Positions 16,754 through 26,497 of a stretch of 64,000 bases of DNA are shown here, one piece after another. Origin of the DNA: Mesobacillus sp. AQ2 (lineage in GTDB: Bacteria > Bacillota > Bacilli > Bacillales > Cytobacillaceae); assembly GCF_030122805.1 (NCBI RefSeq), contig NZ_CP126080.1:811001-875000 (forward strand), written 5' to 3'. The notes below the pieces were generated by a model. That model ran no database searches. It saw only the letters and a list, made by a program, of their open reading frames with translations, and was not told the origin of the DNA. How positions within the stretch are numbered: position 1 is the first letter of the stretch; the number at the start of each line of letters is the position of its first letter. Position numbers and translations under genes: made by a program.

Positions 16754-16776
16754 TATAATATGATTCCCATGGGAAT
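16754..16776 (+). promoter_or_regulatory. Possible -10 element with adjacent palindrome upstream of the RNase J gene
   Basis: TATAAT (16754-16759) is followed 3 bp later by the perfect 14-bp palindrome ATTCCCATGGGAAT (16763-16776). A palindrome just downstream of a -10 box is where a repressor would bind. No convincing -35 hexamer is visible at the right distance. Confidence 0.35.
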
Positions 16777-16814
16777 TGATAAATACATTTGCACAAAGAA
16801 ACAGGAGCTGAACT

Positions 16815-18479
16815 ATGGAAAAGAAATTGAAAAAAGATCTCAAGATTTTCGCGTTGGGCGGTCTTGGTGAGATCGGAAAAAATACGTATGTAATCGAATA
16901 CAAAAATGAAATGGTATTGGTGGATTGCGGAATCAAGTTCCCGGATAACGAATTGTTCGGAATTGATTATGTGCTCGCTGATTATACCTATTTGAAGCAA
17001 AATCAGGACAAGTTGGTGGGGATTTTCGTCACACATGGCCATGAAGACCATATTGGCGGCTTGCCATTCTTGCTGCAGGATGTAAAAGCACCGATTTATG
17101 GCGGTGATTTTGCAGTCGAGCTAATCAAGTCAAAACTTCAAGAACACAAAATCAAGGGAGTCAAGTTCCACCAGATCGACAATGATACGGTCGTCGAGTT
17201 CCAGAATATCAAGGTTCGCTTTTTCCGGACAACGCATAGTATCGCCGATTCATTCGGTGTCGTCGTGACAACTCCCGAGGGGAATATTGTCCACACTGGC
17301 GACTTCAAATTTGATTTAACTCCGGTTGGAAGGGGCACTGATTTCCAGAAGATCGCTGAAATCAGCAGTGAAGGAGTGCTGTGCCTGTTATCTGACAGTA
17401 CCAACAGTGAACAGCCAGGCTTTTCTGTCTCTGAAAAACGTGTTGGCGAAGCAATCGAGGATATTTTCCAGACAGTGGACGGCCGTGTGATTTTCGCTAC
17501 GTTTGCATCGAATATTGACCGGGTGCAGCAAGTGGTGAAATCTTCCCTTCGATATAATCGCAAGATGGCGATTGTCGGGCGCAGTATGGAAAAAACATTC
17601 GAGATTGGCCGCAGGTTAGGCTATATCACGGCTCCGGACGAAGCATTCGTCAGTGTCAATGAAATCAACCAGATTCCAAGCCACGAGCTGACGATTATCT
17701 GTACGGGAAGCCAGGGTGAACCGATGGCGGCGCTTGCGAGAATCGCCAACGGCACGCACAGGCAAATCGCTGTCATACCTGGAGACACGATTGTCTTTTC
17801 ATCATCACCGATTCCTGGCAACACGATCAGTGTAAACCGGGTAATTGATAAACTGCACCGTATCGGCGCGGATGTCATCCACCATAAAATCAGTGAGGTC
17901 CATACTTCTGGACATGGAAAGCAGGAAGAACAGAAGCTGATGATCAAGCTGCTGAATCCAAAGTTCTTCATTCCGATTCACGGTGAATACCGCATGCTGG
18001 ATCAGCACGTGAGATTGGCAGAGCAGTGCGGCATCCCAAGGGAAAACAGCTTTATTTTAGATAATGGCGATGTTCTTGAGTTATCTGCTGACGGCGGACA
18101 GCTTGCAGGAAAAGTACCGGCACAGCCTGTATATGTTGATGGCAGCGGGATTGGCGATATCGGACACATCGTGTTAAAAGACAGAAGGGTGCTGTCTCAG
18201 GACGGACTGGTCATTGTCACGATGATGATCGACCGTGAGAAAAAGCAGCTTGTCAACAAACCGACCGTTGTCACAAGAGGATTCGTCTACGTCAGAGAAT
18301 CAGGCGACCTAATGAAAAATGTCGAAGAACTGATTACCGATAAAATCGTAACAGAACTGGCAGGCGGCACAAGAGACTGGTCCAGCATCAAAAAGGCCGT
18401 CATCGACGTCGTAAACCCATTCCTGTACAGCAAAACTGGCAGAAGGCCAATGATCTTGCCGATAATCATGGAAGTATAA
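16815..18479 (+). CDS. Ribonuclease J (RnjA-like)
   Basis: This is a metallo-beta-lactamase/beta-CASP ribonuclease with 5'-3' exonuclease and endonuclease activity, acting in mRNA turnover in the cytoplasm. The 554 residues match RNase J. The zinc-binding motif HGHEDHIGG is at residues 74-82 (complete, as in J1). SDSTNSE, the beta-CASP HTSGHG motif and the C-terminal RRPMILPIIMEV end are all present. The start ATG has AGGAG 8 bases ahead. In B. subtilis rnjA is preceded by rpoY (ykzG); here no rpoY-like frame is upstream, so this may be an additional RNase J paralogue rather than the main rnjA. Confidence 0.9.
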   Translation: MEKKLKKDLKIFALGGLGEIGKNTYVIEYKNEMVLVDCGIKFPDNELFGIDYVLADYTYLKQNQDKLVGIFVTHGHEDHIGGLPFLLQDVKAPIYGGDFAVELIKSKLQEHKIKGVKFHQIDNDTVVEFQNIKVRFFRTTHSIADSFGVVVTTPEGNIVHTGDFKFDLTPVGRGTDFQKIAEISSEGVLCLLSDSTNSEQPGFSVSEKRVGEAIEDIFQTVDGRVIFATFASNIDRVQQVVKSSLRYNRKMAIVGRSMEKTFEIGRRLGYITAPDEAFVSVNEINQIPSHELTIICTGSQGEPMAALARIANGTHRQIAVIPGDTIVFSSSPIPGNTISVNRVIDKLHRIGADVIHHKISEVHTSGHGKQEEQKLMIKLLNPKFFIPIHGEYRMLDQHVRLAEQCGIPRENSFILDNGDVLELSADGGQLAGKVPAQPVYVDGSGIGDIGHIVLKDRRVLSQDGLVIVTMMIDREKKQLVNKPTVVTRGFVYVRESGDLMKNVEELITDKIVTELAGGTRDWSSIKKAVIDVVNPFLYSKTGRRPMILPIIMEV

Positions 18480-18485
18480 TTCGAA

Positions 18486-18512
18486 AAACGATCCTTTATG
18501 GGTCGTTTTTTT
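18486..18512 (+). terminator. Intrinsic terminator
   Basis: The stem AACGATCC/GGGTCGTT (one G-T pair) is followed by eight T residues. Confidence 0.8.
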
Positions 18513-18551
18513 TGTTTGTTAGGACAAAATGAGGTCAGGGATTCGTGATAT

Positions 18552-19447
18552 TGTTTGAAGTGATCCCATGTTCGGACATAGCACGTCAATATCCACGAGA
18601 AATTGTCCGAAGTGATCCCAAGTTTGGACAAAACGCAGCCAGAAGCACGAGAAAATGTCCGAAGTGACCCCAGGTTCGGACAAAACACGGAGACGAACTC
18701 GTAGAATTGTCCGAAGTCGCTCCAGGTTCGGACAAAACGAGTGCACTAACTCGAGAAAATGTCCGAAGTGACTCTAAGTTCAGACAAAACGCGGCGACGA
18801 ACTCGAGAAAATGTCCGAAGTGACCCCATGTTCGGACAAAACGGGGCCGCGAACTCGAGGAATTGTCCGAAGTGACCCCCAGTCGGACAAAATGCGGCGA
18901 CGAACTCGCAGAATTGTCCGAAGTCGCTCCAGGTTCGGACAAAACGAGTGCACTAACTCGAGAAAATGTCCGAAGTGACCCCAGGTTCAGACAAAACGCG
19001 GCGACGAACTCGAGGAATTGTCCGAAGTGACCCCAAGTTCAGACAAAACGCGGCGACGAACTCGAGGAATTGTCCGAAGTCACCCCCAGTTCGGACAAAA
19101 TGGGGTGACGAACTAGCAGAATTGTCCGAAGTCGCTCCAGGTTCGGACAAAACGAGTGCACTAACTCGAGAAAATGTCCGAAGTCACCCCCAGTTCGGAC
19201 AAAATGGGGTGACGAACTAGCAGAATTGTCCGAAGTCGCTCCAGGTTCGGACAAAACGAGTGCACTAACTCGAGAAAATGTCCGAAGTGACCACAAGTTC
19301 GGACAAAATGGGGTGACGAACTCGCAGAATTGTCCGAAGTCGCTCCAGGTTCGGACAAAAACGAGTGCACTAACTCGAGAAATTGTCCGAAGTGACCCCA
19401 AGTTCGGACAAAACGCAGCCACACACGCGAATAATTGTCTGAAGCCT
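18552..19447. repeat. 52-bp tandem repeat array, about 17 units, each with a TTGTCCGAA/TTCGGACAA hairpin
   Basis: Units anchored on TGTCCGAA start at 18604, 18656, 18708, 18760, 18812 and 18864. After one 51-bp step they continue at 18915, 18967, 19019, 19071, 19123, 19175, 19227, 19279 and 19331, then 19384 after a 53-bp step; decayed end units lie at about 18552 and 19436. Each unit carries palindromic arms TTGTCCGAA and TTCGGACAA separated by about 11 bases, joined by a linker such as aacgcggcgacgaactcgaga. Two unit subtypes alternate in part (linker with gagtgcactaactcg versus gcggcgacgaactcg). Open frames across it are artefacts of repetition. Confidence 0.97.
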
Positions 19448-19471
19448 CTCACCATGCTAATCAATAACCAC

Positions 19472-19503
19472 AAAAAAGCCCCACCAGAAAAATCAGTGGG
19501 GCT
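19472..19503 (-). terminator. Intrinsic terminator of the LTA synthase gene
   Basis: The stem AGCCCCAC/GTGGGGCT has six A residues on its left, which form a U run on the minus-strand transcript. Confidence 0.85.
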
Positions 19504-19514
19504 GCCAGTTTTAG

Positions 19515-21377
19515 TTATTCTTCTTCCTGCTTGCCATAAAAGCGAAGCAAATCGCCGTAAATGATCTGGTCTGAGTAGCTCAATTCATCTTTGGCGGTCT
19601 CGATATATGGTTCACAGCTTGCCATGTCTGTAGGCTCTTCTGTCGCTTTATCGTAGCAAGTACCTTTTGTGTAAACGAGGTCTTCAGTGATGAAGCTTCC
19701 GTCTCTCAGGACTACGAAGTTATCCTGCTTTTTGGAGAACAAATCTCCGCCGAACTCGATATCCTGCTTCGTATCAATACCGGCAAGGCTCAACAATGTT
19801 GGGCGAAGGTCAATCTGGCCACTAACAGTAGAGATTGTCTTGCCTTCCTGTCCCGGAATGTGGATGATCAACGGAACACGCTGCAATTGTGTTGAAACAA
19901 ATGGCGTGATTTCTTTTCCAAGATATTGTGACATTGCCTTGTTGTGGTTTTCGGAAATACCATAGTGGTCACCGTAAATCACGATGATTGAATCTTCGTA
20001 AAGTCCTTCTGCCTTCAATTTCTCGATGAATTGTTTCAATGCTTCATCCGTGTAGCGGACGGTCGGGAAGTAACGGTTCAAGGTACCGCTGTTTGAATCA
20101 TATTCATCGATGAACTTATCTTCTTCATCCAATTCGAATGGGAAGTGGTTTGTCAGGGTGATGAACTTTGCGAAGAACGGTTTCGGCATTTCTTTCAAGT
20201 GTTCAACCGACTGGTCAAAGAAATCCATGTCCTTCATGCCCCAGCCTACTGAATTTTCGTCATTCACTTCATAATCTGGCAATGAGTAAAAACGGTCATA
20301 GCCGAAGTTGTTGTACATGACATCGCGGTTCCAGAAGCTCTTGTTGTTCGCGTGAAGCTTCGCTGTGTAATACGAATTCTCTTTCAGCTTTTCAGCGAGT
20401 GAGTTATATTCGTTCCCGGAGTGGGTGAAAAATACTGCACCACGGCCGAGCGGATATAACGAGTTTTCCAACAAGAACTCTGAATCGGATGTTTTACCCT
20501 GAGCTGTCTGATGGTAAAAGTTATCAAAGTAATAGCTGTCCTTGATGAAATCATTCAGGAATGGCGTGATTTCCTGGCCATTCACCTTCTGGCCGATGAC
20601 AAAGTTCTGGGTAGATTCCATTGAGATCACAATAATATTCTTGCCTTTAGCGGCTCCAAATAATTCCTTGGATGGTTCTGAGTATTGAGCTCTAGTATAG
20701 TTCTCGATTTCGGTGAGCTGGTTGCCATCTGCCAGAGCTCTTTGTGCTGTCGTCTTTGTTTGTAAATAGGCATCATAAATATGGTGATTGTAAGTCCCGA
20801 TATTTTTCACAAGGATTTCCCTGTCAAAAGTACGAGTCAATAATTCAGGACGCTCTGATTCAGAAAGGCCAAGATTGAAAAATGCCAGGCCAATCGCACT
20901 GAAGTAAAAAGCAGCAGCGTAGATGTTTTTATATTTTTTATACGTAATCTTTGGCGTTTTTACAAAGGCCAGTGCCAGAATCAGCAGCGCATCCGCAAAA
21001 TAAACGATGTCGCCCCATCCAATCAACTCTCCGACACTGCTCTTCAAATCACCCATATTGCTTGTCTGAGTCAGGAGCGGTATCGTGATGAAATCGCTGA
21101 ATTCGCGATAATAAACCACATTGGCATACAAAACGAAGGAAGTGATAAAGCTTGTCGCAATGACAAAGATCTTCTGTTTCGTTCCTGCCATGAATATCCC
21201 AAGCCCCAGTACGAACATCAGGAAACTTAATGGATTAATGAACAGAATGAATTCCTGCATTTTATTTTCAATATCTATATCAAAATTAAATTTATAAACA
21301 GAGTAGGTTTTAAGCCATAATAAAACAATGGCAATCAAGACAAAACTTATGGACAATTTGTTCTTATTTGTCCCCAT
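19515..21377 (-). CDS. ltaS: LTA synthase family protein (polyglycerol phosphate transferase)
   Basis: This enzyme polymerises glycerol phosphate from phosphatidylglycerol onto a glycolipid anchor, making lipoteichoic acid on the outer face of the membrane. The 620 residues comprise five N-terminal membrane helices (to about 175), a linker with a possible signal-peptidase site near residue 216 (RALA), and an extracellular sulfatase-like domain. Metal and catalytic residues are visible as E254 (SMES) and T296 (QGKTSDSE), the phospho-threonine of LtaS. Bacillus genomes encode several paralogues (LtaS, YfnI, YqgS, YvgJ), and I cannot tell which one this is. It is monocistronic. Confidence 0.9.
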   Translation of the reverse strand: MGTNKNKLSISFVLIAIVLLWLKTYSVYKFNFDIDIENKMQEFILFINPLSFLMFVLGLGIFMAGTKQKIFVIATSFITSFVLYANVVYYREFSDFITIPLLTQTSNMGDLKSSVGELIGWGDIVYFADALLILALAFVKTPKITYKKYKNIYAAAFYFSAIGLAFFNLGLSESERPELLTRTFDREILVKNIGTYNHHIYDAYLQTKTTAQRALADGNQLTEIENYTRAQYSEPSKELFGAAKGKNIIVISMESTQNFVIGQKVNGQEITPFLNDFIKDSYYFDNFYHQTAQGKTSDSEFLLENSLYPLGRGAVFFTHSGNEYNSLAEKLKENSYYTAKLHANNKSFWNRDVMYNNFGYDRFYSLPDYEVNDENSVGWGMKDMDFFDQSVEHLKEMPKPFFAKFITLTNHFPFELDEEDKFIDEYDSNSGTLNRYFPTVRYTDEALKQFIEKLKAEGLYEDSIIVIYGDHYGISENHNKAMSQYLGKEITPFVSTQLQRVPLIIHIPGQEGKTISTVSGQIDLRPTLLSLAGIDTKQDIEFGGDLFSKKQDNFVVLRDGSFITEDLVYTKGTCYDKATEEPTDMASCEPYIETAKDELSYSDQIIYGDLLRFYGKQEEE

Positions 21378-21639
21378 GCAATCCCTCCTAGGAATCTATT
21401 GAAGCTTACATTTTACCATAAACGTAAGTAGATTTGTAGCTGTACCAAAGTCGCATTCTTTTCCGATAGTTATTGTACTGCGGAGTTGGCGCTGCCGTTC
21501 CTGGCAAAATGTGTTAGTTTGATTAAGTAAACTTTTTTGCCCGCATATTATATACGTGCATAAAGGTAAAAAGGTTTCTATAGACTCACTCGCTTTCTGA
21601 TTGTTAAAATGTTCTAGCAGTTGATTGGAGGCTGGTCCA

Positions 21640-22509
21640 TTGAATGAACAACGGTATTCAAATTTAAAACAAGGCGAACGTGGTGCGATCATAAGCATCG
21701 CTGCATACATATTGCTGTCCGCTTTAAAATTATTTGTTGGCTATATCAGCGGTTCAGAGGCATTGAAGGCGGATGGATTGAATAATACGACTGATATTTT
21801 GGCCTCGGTATCTGTCCTGATCGGACTCAGGCTGTCGCAAAAGCCGGCAGATGAGGATCATCTGTACGGCCACTGGAAGTCAGAAATGGTCGCTTCGATG
21901 GTTGCGTCCTTTATCATGATCCTTGTCGGCGTCGAGGTTTTAATCAGTGCATTCACCTCGGTTTTTGAAGGAACCAGGGAAGCGCCCGATCTGATTGCCG
22001 CCTGGACAGGTTTGTTCTCTGCATTAGTGATGTATACCGTCTATCGCTATAATCGAAACCTCGCGCGCAAAATAAAAAGCCACTCGGTCATGGCTGCTGC
22101 TAAAGATAACCTGTCCGATTCGTGGGTAAGTATCGGAACAGCAGTCGGCATCATCGGGTCCCAGTTCGGCTTGCCCTGGCTTGACCCTGTCACCGCCGTC
22201 ATCGTTGGCGGGTTGATCCTGAAAACAGGCTGGGACATTTTCCGCGAAGCATCACACCAGCTGACAGACGGCTTTGATGTAGACCTAATTAAAGAATATA
22301 AACAAACCATCTGCAATATTTCTGGCGTAAAAGGAATTAATGATCTAAAGGCACGAAACTACGGCAATAATATCGTCGTCGACTGTGTGATTACAGTGAA
22401 TCCGTCAATTGATATCAGCACTGCACATGATATTTCCACAAGGGTCGAACAAAAGCTGATGGAAGACTTCGACATTTATGACGTCCATGTTCATGTGGAG
22501 CCGGATTGA
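21640..22509 (+). CDS. Cation diffusion facilitator (CDF) family transporter
   Basis: This is a divalent-metal/proton antiporter of about 289 residues in the cell membrane. The membrane part has about six helices and shows the metal-site motif KADGLNNTTD in helix 2 (DxxxD type) and LSDSWVSIG in helix 5. The cytoplasmic C-terminal CDF dimerisation domain ends in HDISTRVEQKL...DVHVHVEPD. The frame opens at TTG 21625, but GGAGG at 21627-21631 points to TTG 21640 as the start. The metal cannot be assigned; Bacillus relatives handle Mn, Fe or Zn. Confidence 0.92.
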   Translation: MNEQRYSNLKQGERGAIISIAAYILLSALKLFVGYISGSEALKADGLNNTTDILASVSVLIGLRLSQKPADEDHLYGHWKSEMVASMVASFIMILVGVEVLISAFTSVFEGTREAPDLIAAWTGLFSALVMYTVYRYNRNLARKIKSHSVMAAAKDNLSDSWVSIGTAVGIIGSQFGLPWLDPVTAVIVGGLILKTGWDIFREASHQLTDGFDVDLIKEYKQTICNISGVKGINDLKARNYGNNIVVDCVITVNPSIDISTAHDISTRVEQKLMEDFDIYDVHVHVEPD

Positions 22510-22596
22510 TCAAGAATAAAGTTATGAACGACTATAGACTTGTTCATGCTATACTTAGCGGAACTATTAGATTTCGAAAGGTAAAGGTAAAAATTG

Positions 22597-22788
22597 ATGA
22601 AGTTTGTAAAATCTCAAATGAAACAATTGATTAAGGATAACCCAGAACTTCAAACGCGCTTATCCAGTTTGATAAAAGAACATGATTTAGAGAAAAGCTT
22701 TGCCCTTAAGGCTTTGTATCATTCTGAAGTAGCTGAAGGCGGAAAGTATCAGCACGCATACCAAGCACTTGACTTGCCCAAGGGGTAA
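22597..22788 (+). CDS. Small hypothetical protein, 63 aa
   Basis: I do not recognise this product. It begins MKFVKSQMKQLIKDNPELQ, is mostly helical and charged, and has no membrane segment. It carries HSEVAEGGKYQHAY in its second half. The start ATG 22597 follows AAAGGTAAAGG. It lies between the CDF gene and the methyltransferase on the same strand and could be transcribed with either. Confidence 0.6.
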   Translation: MKFVKSQMKQLIKDNPELQTRLSSLIKEHDLEKSFALKALYHSEVAEGGKYQHAYQALDLPKG

Positions 22789-22875
22789 GTCATTTTTATT
22801 TCGATTTCCAGAAGGCGGGTTATATGATGTGGAATGATAAAAGCTGTTTTGTGCAGCGAAAGGATTTGAAATTGA

Positions 22876-23832
22876 TTGGAATTCACTAACTTTGAACCTA
22901 AGTTTTTTATATATAATTATGCTTATCCTGGTGAAGAAAAAGAGTTGTGCGCACTGGAAATGCGCTCATTTTTTGGAGAGGATACTGAATCCAGCATCCT
23001 GGAGAGCACTTTGAAAATTGATCCAAGCCGAAGTCCGTTCATGAGGGGACGTATGGATGTCATCCTTGAAGGTGAGAAATTGGAGGACCTTATTGAGCAA
23101 GTAAAGAAGATAGAATTGAATGCCGCTACTTTTAAAGTGATGTATGTAAAAGTGTCTGGACCTGAAAAGGTGGATTTTGAAGAGAGGCGCCGAATCGAAC
23201 GCAAAGTGGGACTGCAAATTCCCGGTGAGCCGGAGCTCGTGAATCCAGATGTGCTGTTTGGTATCATGAATGTAAACGAGCGTTGGGTTTTTGGTGAATA
23301 CCACAGCAGTGAAGCGGTCTGGTTGAACCATCAGCAAAAACCGCATAGCTACTCAACTTCATTAAGCACCCGTATCGCAAGAGCCGTCGCCAATATTGCC
23401 GTTCCTGATCCAGCTGGTGTTAAAGCGATCGATCCATGCTGCGGAATAGGAACGGTAGTGGTGGAAGCATTGTCGATGGGGATCGACATCGTTGCCAGTG
23501 ATATCAACCCGCTCATCCTGCCTGGAACAAGGGAGAATATCGCGCATTTTGGCTATGCAACGGAAGTGACTTTTAAGGACATCCGCAGGGTCAATGGGAG
23601 CTATGATGTGGCGTTTATTGATATGCCGTACAATCTGTGCTCGGTCATCACACCCGAAGAGCAGCTCGAGATGCTCCAAAGCACATACGGATTCGCTGAT
23701 AAAGTAGTCATCGTCACGATTGAACCAATCGACTCTATCATACTAGATGCAGGCTTTGAAATTGCTGATCGCTGTGTCGTGAGAAAAGGGACCTTCGAAC
23801 GCGAAATTATTGTATGTAAAAAAATTAGATAA
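22876..23832 (+). CDS. TRM11-family SAM-dependent RNA methyltransferase
   Basis: The protein of 318 residues combines an N-terminal THUMP-like region with a C-terminal Rossmann methyltransferase domain. The SAM-binding motif is AIDPCCGIGTVVVEA (about residues 179-193). The catalytic motif is DMPYN, a variant of the N/D-PP-Y motif used for amino methylation of guanosine or adenosine. TRM11/Trm14-like enzymes modify tRNA; this target is inference. The start is TTG 22876, with a distant AAAGGA. A strong terminator follows. Confidence 0.85.
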   Translation: MEFTNFEPKFFIYNYAYPGEEKELCALEMRSFFGEDTESSILESTLKIDPSRSPFMRGRMDVILEGEKLEDLIEQVKKIELNAATFKVMYVKVSGPEKVDFEERRRIERKVGLQIPGEPELVNPDVLFGIMNVNERWVFGEYHSSEAVWLNHQQKPHSYSTSLSTRIARAVANIAVPDPAGVKAIDPCCGIGTVVVEALSMGIDIVASDINPLILPGTRENIAHFGYATEVTFKDIRRVNGSYDVAFIDMPYNLCSVITPEEQLEMLQSTYGFADKVVIVTIEPIDSIILDAGFEIADRCVVRKGTFEREIIVCKKIR

Positions 23833-23837
23833 ATTTA

Positions 23838-23871
23838 AGGACGATTATGCATGTCATAATCGTCCTTTCTT
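23838..23871. terminator. Intrinsic terminator between converging genes
   Basis: The 12-bp perfect stem AGGACGATTATG/CATAATCGTCCT is followed by TTTCTT. Confidence 0.85.
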
Positions 23872-23879
23872 ATAACCCT

Positions 23880-25325
23880 CTATTTAATCGCCTTGCTGAC
23901 TCTAAGCTTCTTTCCTTTGATCGTTGCATTCTCCATCGCCTGAATGACAAGTGAGCCTTTTCCATTCAGGATATCTACATAGGACATGGTATCGTGGATG
24001 GTGATGATGCCGATATCGTCTGCCTTTACTCCAGGGATTTTTGCGATTGTACCGACGAAGTCGACGGCGCGGAGCTTCTTCTTTTTGCCTCCGCTAAAAT
24101 GAAGCTTCATGATATCCTGGTTGATGCGGGCTGTTTTGTTGTTTTTCACGACGCGGCGCCCGCTTATTTTTTCATCGAAATCAGCCTGGTTTCTTGCAAC
24201 GTCTTGCTTGCTCGGAGCTTCTTTCACAGGAATCTCAAAGCCAATGTATCGTTCGATTGCCCTGATGAATTTTCCTTCGTAAGGTGTAGCAAGCGTAATC
24301 GCCTTTCCTTTGTTTCCAGCGCGGCCAGTTCGGCCTGTACGGTGCACATAGCCCTCTTTTTCCATTGGTACGTCATAGTTAATGACAAGCGAAACGTTAT
24401 CGACGTCAATTCCTCTTGCAGCGACATCGGTAGCCACAAGATAGCGGAAATTGCCCATTTTGAAGCCATCCATTACCGCGAAGCGATCTTCCTGCTCTAA
24501 TCCGCCATGAAGTCTTTCACAGGAATAATTGGCACCCTCAAGCTCGGCAAACACGGTATCGACATTTTCCTTCGTCCTGCAAAAAATGATGCAGCTGTCA
24601 GGGTTTTCAACAACGGTAATGTCCTTCAGAAGCGAAATTTTCTCTTCTTCCTTTACCTCAATCAATGAATGTTTAATGGTACTCGTTGTCACACCGGTAG
24701 AAGCAATTTCAATATTAACTGGTTCCTTCATATACTTATGGCAGAGATTTTCAACATCCTTAGGTAAAGTCGCAGAAAAAACCATCGTTACCCTGTCTTG
24801 TGGAAGTTCTTCGATGATCCATTCAACAGCTTCAATGAACCCCATGTTCAGCATTTCATCTGCTTCATCGATGATCAGATATTTTACTTTGTCTAAAACG
24901 AGTGTTTCTCTTTCAATATGGTCGATCACACGGCCAGGGGTTCCGACGACGACATGAGTTTTTTGCTTCAATTCCTCTTTCTGTTTCGAGAAAGGCTCCT
25001 TGCCATAAACGGCCATAGCCTTGATCCTTTTGAACCGCCCGATATTCGTGATATCTTCACGAACCTGAACAGCCAGCTCCCTGGTTGGAGTGAGAATCAA
25101 CGCTTGTGGATTTTTTTCCTCCCACTCAACCATATCGCAAATGGGAATTCCGAATGAAGCCGTCTTTCCGCTTCCTGTCTGGGATTTAACAACAAGATCT
25201 TGCTTTTCCAATGCTAACGGAATGACTTCTTCCTGAACCTCTGTTGGCGATTCATATTTCAACACTGTCAGGGCGCGTTTAATTTCGTCGCTTAAGTTGT
25301 AATCGTCAAAACTTCTTCTACTCAT
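23880..25325 (-). CDS. dbpA: ATP-dependent RNA helicase DbpA (DEAD-box)
   Basis: This DEAD-box RNA helicase acts in 50S ribosome assembly. In the DbpA/YxiN group the C-terminal RNA-binding domain recognises hairpin 92 of 23S rRNA. The 481 residues show SQTGSGKT (motif I), PTRELA (Ia), DEAD (II), SAT (III), ARGIDVD (V) and HRTGRTGR (VI). After a basic linker with [19 protein letters not shown] comes a DbpA-type RRM (about residues 405-480). ATG 25325 is preceded by an AAAAAGAGG-type site. It is monocistronic and converges on the methyltransferase gene. Confidence 0.94.
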   Translation of the reverse strand: MSRRSFDDYNLSDEIKRALTVLKYESPTEVQEEVIPLALEKQDLVVKSQTGSGKTASFGIPICDMVEWEEKNPQALILTPTRELAVQVREDITNIGRFKRIKAMAVYGKEPFSKQKEELKQKTHVVVGTPGRVIDHIERETLVLDKVKYLIIDEADEMLNMGFIEAVEWIIEELPQDRVTMVFSATLPKDVENLCHKYMKEPVNIEIASTGVTTSTIKHSLIEVKEEEKISLLKDITVVENPDSCIIFCRTKENVDTVFAELEGANYSCERLHGGLEQEDRFAVMDGFKMGNFRYLVATDVAARGIDVDNVSLVINYDVPMEKEGYVHRTGRTGRAGNKGKAITLATPYEGKFIRAIERYIGFEIPVKEAPSKQDVARNQADFDEKISGRRVVKNNKTARINQDIMKLHFSGGKKKKLRAVDFVGTIAKIPGVKADDIGIITIHDTMSYVDILNGKGSLVIQAMENATIKGKKLRVSKAIK

Positions 25326-25657
25326 ATAAAAACCTCTTTTTATTTTATTATCCCACTTATTTATATATAGGATTCTCGCAACGAATCGTCATATGCATAA
25401 ACTGAATAGTATTCATTATACTTCAAACGCCTGACTAATCGACTTTTATTTAATAAAGGAAAGCCTGGGAACAAACCGCGTTCTCAGGCTGCTGATGAAA
25501 TATGCTGAAGAAAATAAATTTGAGGCTGCGTGTAAAAGGCTGAGTCCTAATAAAAGTTTCACAAATTATCAATAAATCCATTGATACCCAAAGGGGTTAT
25601 CGATATATAATAATGATAAGAAAGAAAGCGATTTCATTTCAAGGAAGGGTGTTGGAC

Positions 25658-25840
25658 ATGAACTATCAAGAAGTCAAATCTCAATTAGAAGCATTGCAAA
25701 TGCAGCTGGCGAATAAGATGCAGCATCCAGACCTGTCTATTGAAGAAAAAAACGAACTTCAGAGAGCGATTGCCAACTATGATTACATTATAGAATTGAC
25801 CTGCATGAATCATTTTGAGCGCGGCACAGCCATTCATTAA
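25658..25840 (+). CDS. Small helical protein, probable DUF3896 family
   Basis: The 60-residue protein MNYQEVKSQLEALQMQLAN... is a single helical hairpin ending YDYIIELTCMNHFERG. From memory this fits the Bacillus-specific DUF3896 family, whose function is unknown. The frame opens at 25613, but AAGGAAGGG at 25641-25649 marks ATG 25658 as the start. A perfect terminator follows, so it forms a one-gene unit. The upstream 287 bp back to dbpA hold an imperfect hairpin (AGCCTGGGAAC/GTTCTCAGGCT near 25462-25490) and no gene. Confidence 0.7.
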   Translation: MNYQEVKSQLEALQMQLANKMQHPDLSIEEKNELQRAIANYDYIIELTCMNHFERGTAIH

Positions 25841-25845
25841 CAGCC

Positions 25846-25875
25846 AGAGCCTGGAGATTCTCCAGGCTCTTTTTA
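25846..25875 (+). terminator. Intrinsic terminator
   Basis: The 10-bp perfect stem AGAGCCTGGA/TCCAGGCTCT with a 5-base loop is followed by TTTTT. Confidence 0.9.
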
Positions 25876-25903
25876 TGTGTTTGCCGATAATGACACACTC
25901 TTC

Positions 25904-26401
25904 TTATAAGACTCCGCCCAAAGGCTTCTGGCTGAAATAATCCAATGCGTAATTGACCTGGTGGATGTCATAAATATTTCTTTCAATGCAAAATTGAATG
26001 ACAAGGTCGGAGGTTTCGCTGTCCGATAAAGAGTAGCCGGCAGAGCTTAACAGCTTGTCGGTTTCTTTTTTGTCCAATTCCAGTCCCAGCGCAAGGGCGA
26101 TCACTGTATTCTTGCCCGGTCTGTAGTCACGGTTCGAACGGATTTTTGAAAAAAGTCTTCTGTCAATGCCCGCCTTTTTATAAACCTCAGCGTCGGTGAC
26201 CCCTTTTTTATCAATCAAGCCAAACAGTACCTTGTGCAATGTCGGCTTCCGTTTTTGCTCGATGAAACTTTCAATTTCCATCGGGGAAATGCTTTCGAGC
26301 ACATAATCCTCGATTGGGGCCATTGACTTTTCACATACAACATAAATCATATTGCGCTCAATATACTGCTGCAGTTCTTCCATTATCCTGTGATCCAGCA
26401 T
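25904..26401 (-). CDS. Helix-turn-helix protein paired with a vWA gene
   Basis: The protein of 165 residues has a divergent N-terminal region (1-60). It is followed by an HTH-like segment, KKGVTDAEVYKKAGIDRRLF then SKIRSNRDYRPGKNTVIALA (about residues 64-105), that resembles XRE-type domains. It ends with a conserved tail (CIERNIYDIHQVNYALDYF). It is transcribed away from the vWA protein gene; the 96-bp gap between them would hold both promoters. A regulatory role over the vWA gene is plausible but not shown by any visible operator. Confidence 0.7.
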   Translation of the reverse strand: MLDHRIMEELQQYIERNMIYVVCEKSMAPIEDYVLESISPMEIESFIEQKRKPTLHKVLFGLIDKKGVTDAEVYKKAGIDRRLFSKIRSNRDYRPGKNTVIALALGLELDKKETDKLLSSAGYSLSDSETSDLVIQFCIERNIYDIHQVNYALDYFSQKPLGGVL

Positions 26402-26497
26402 GTGGCCAGCCTCCTTAAAATGTCGCTTAACAGGCGACCAATATATGGATGAATCTAGATATGATTATATCAGATTCAGCTTAGGAGGATGATAGAC

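Noticed and set aside
18519..19473. Several open frames with repeated FVRTWGHFG- or SEPGATSDNS-like peptides on both strands
   Set aside because: They are translations of the 52-bp noncoding array; 52 is not a multiple of three, so all frames cycle, and no ribosome sites precede them.
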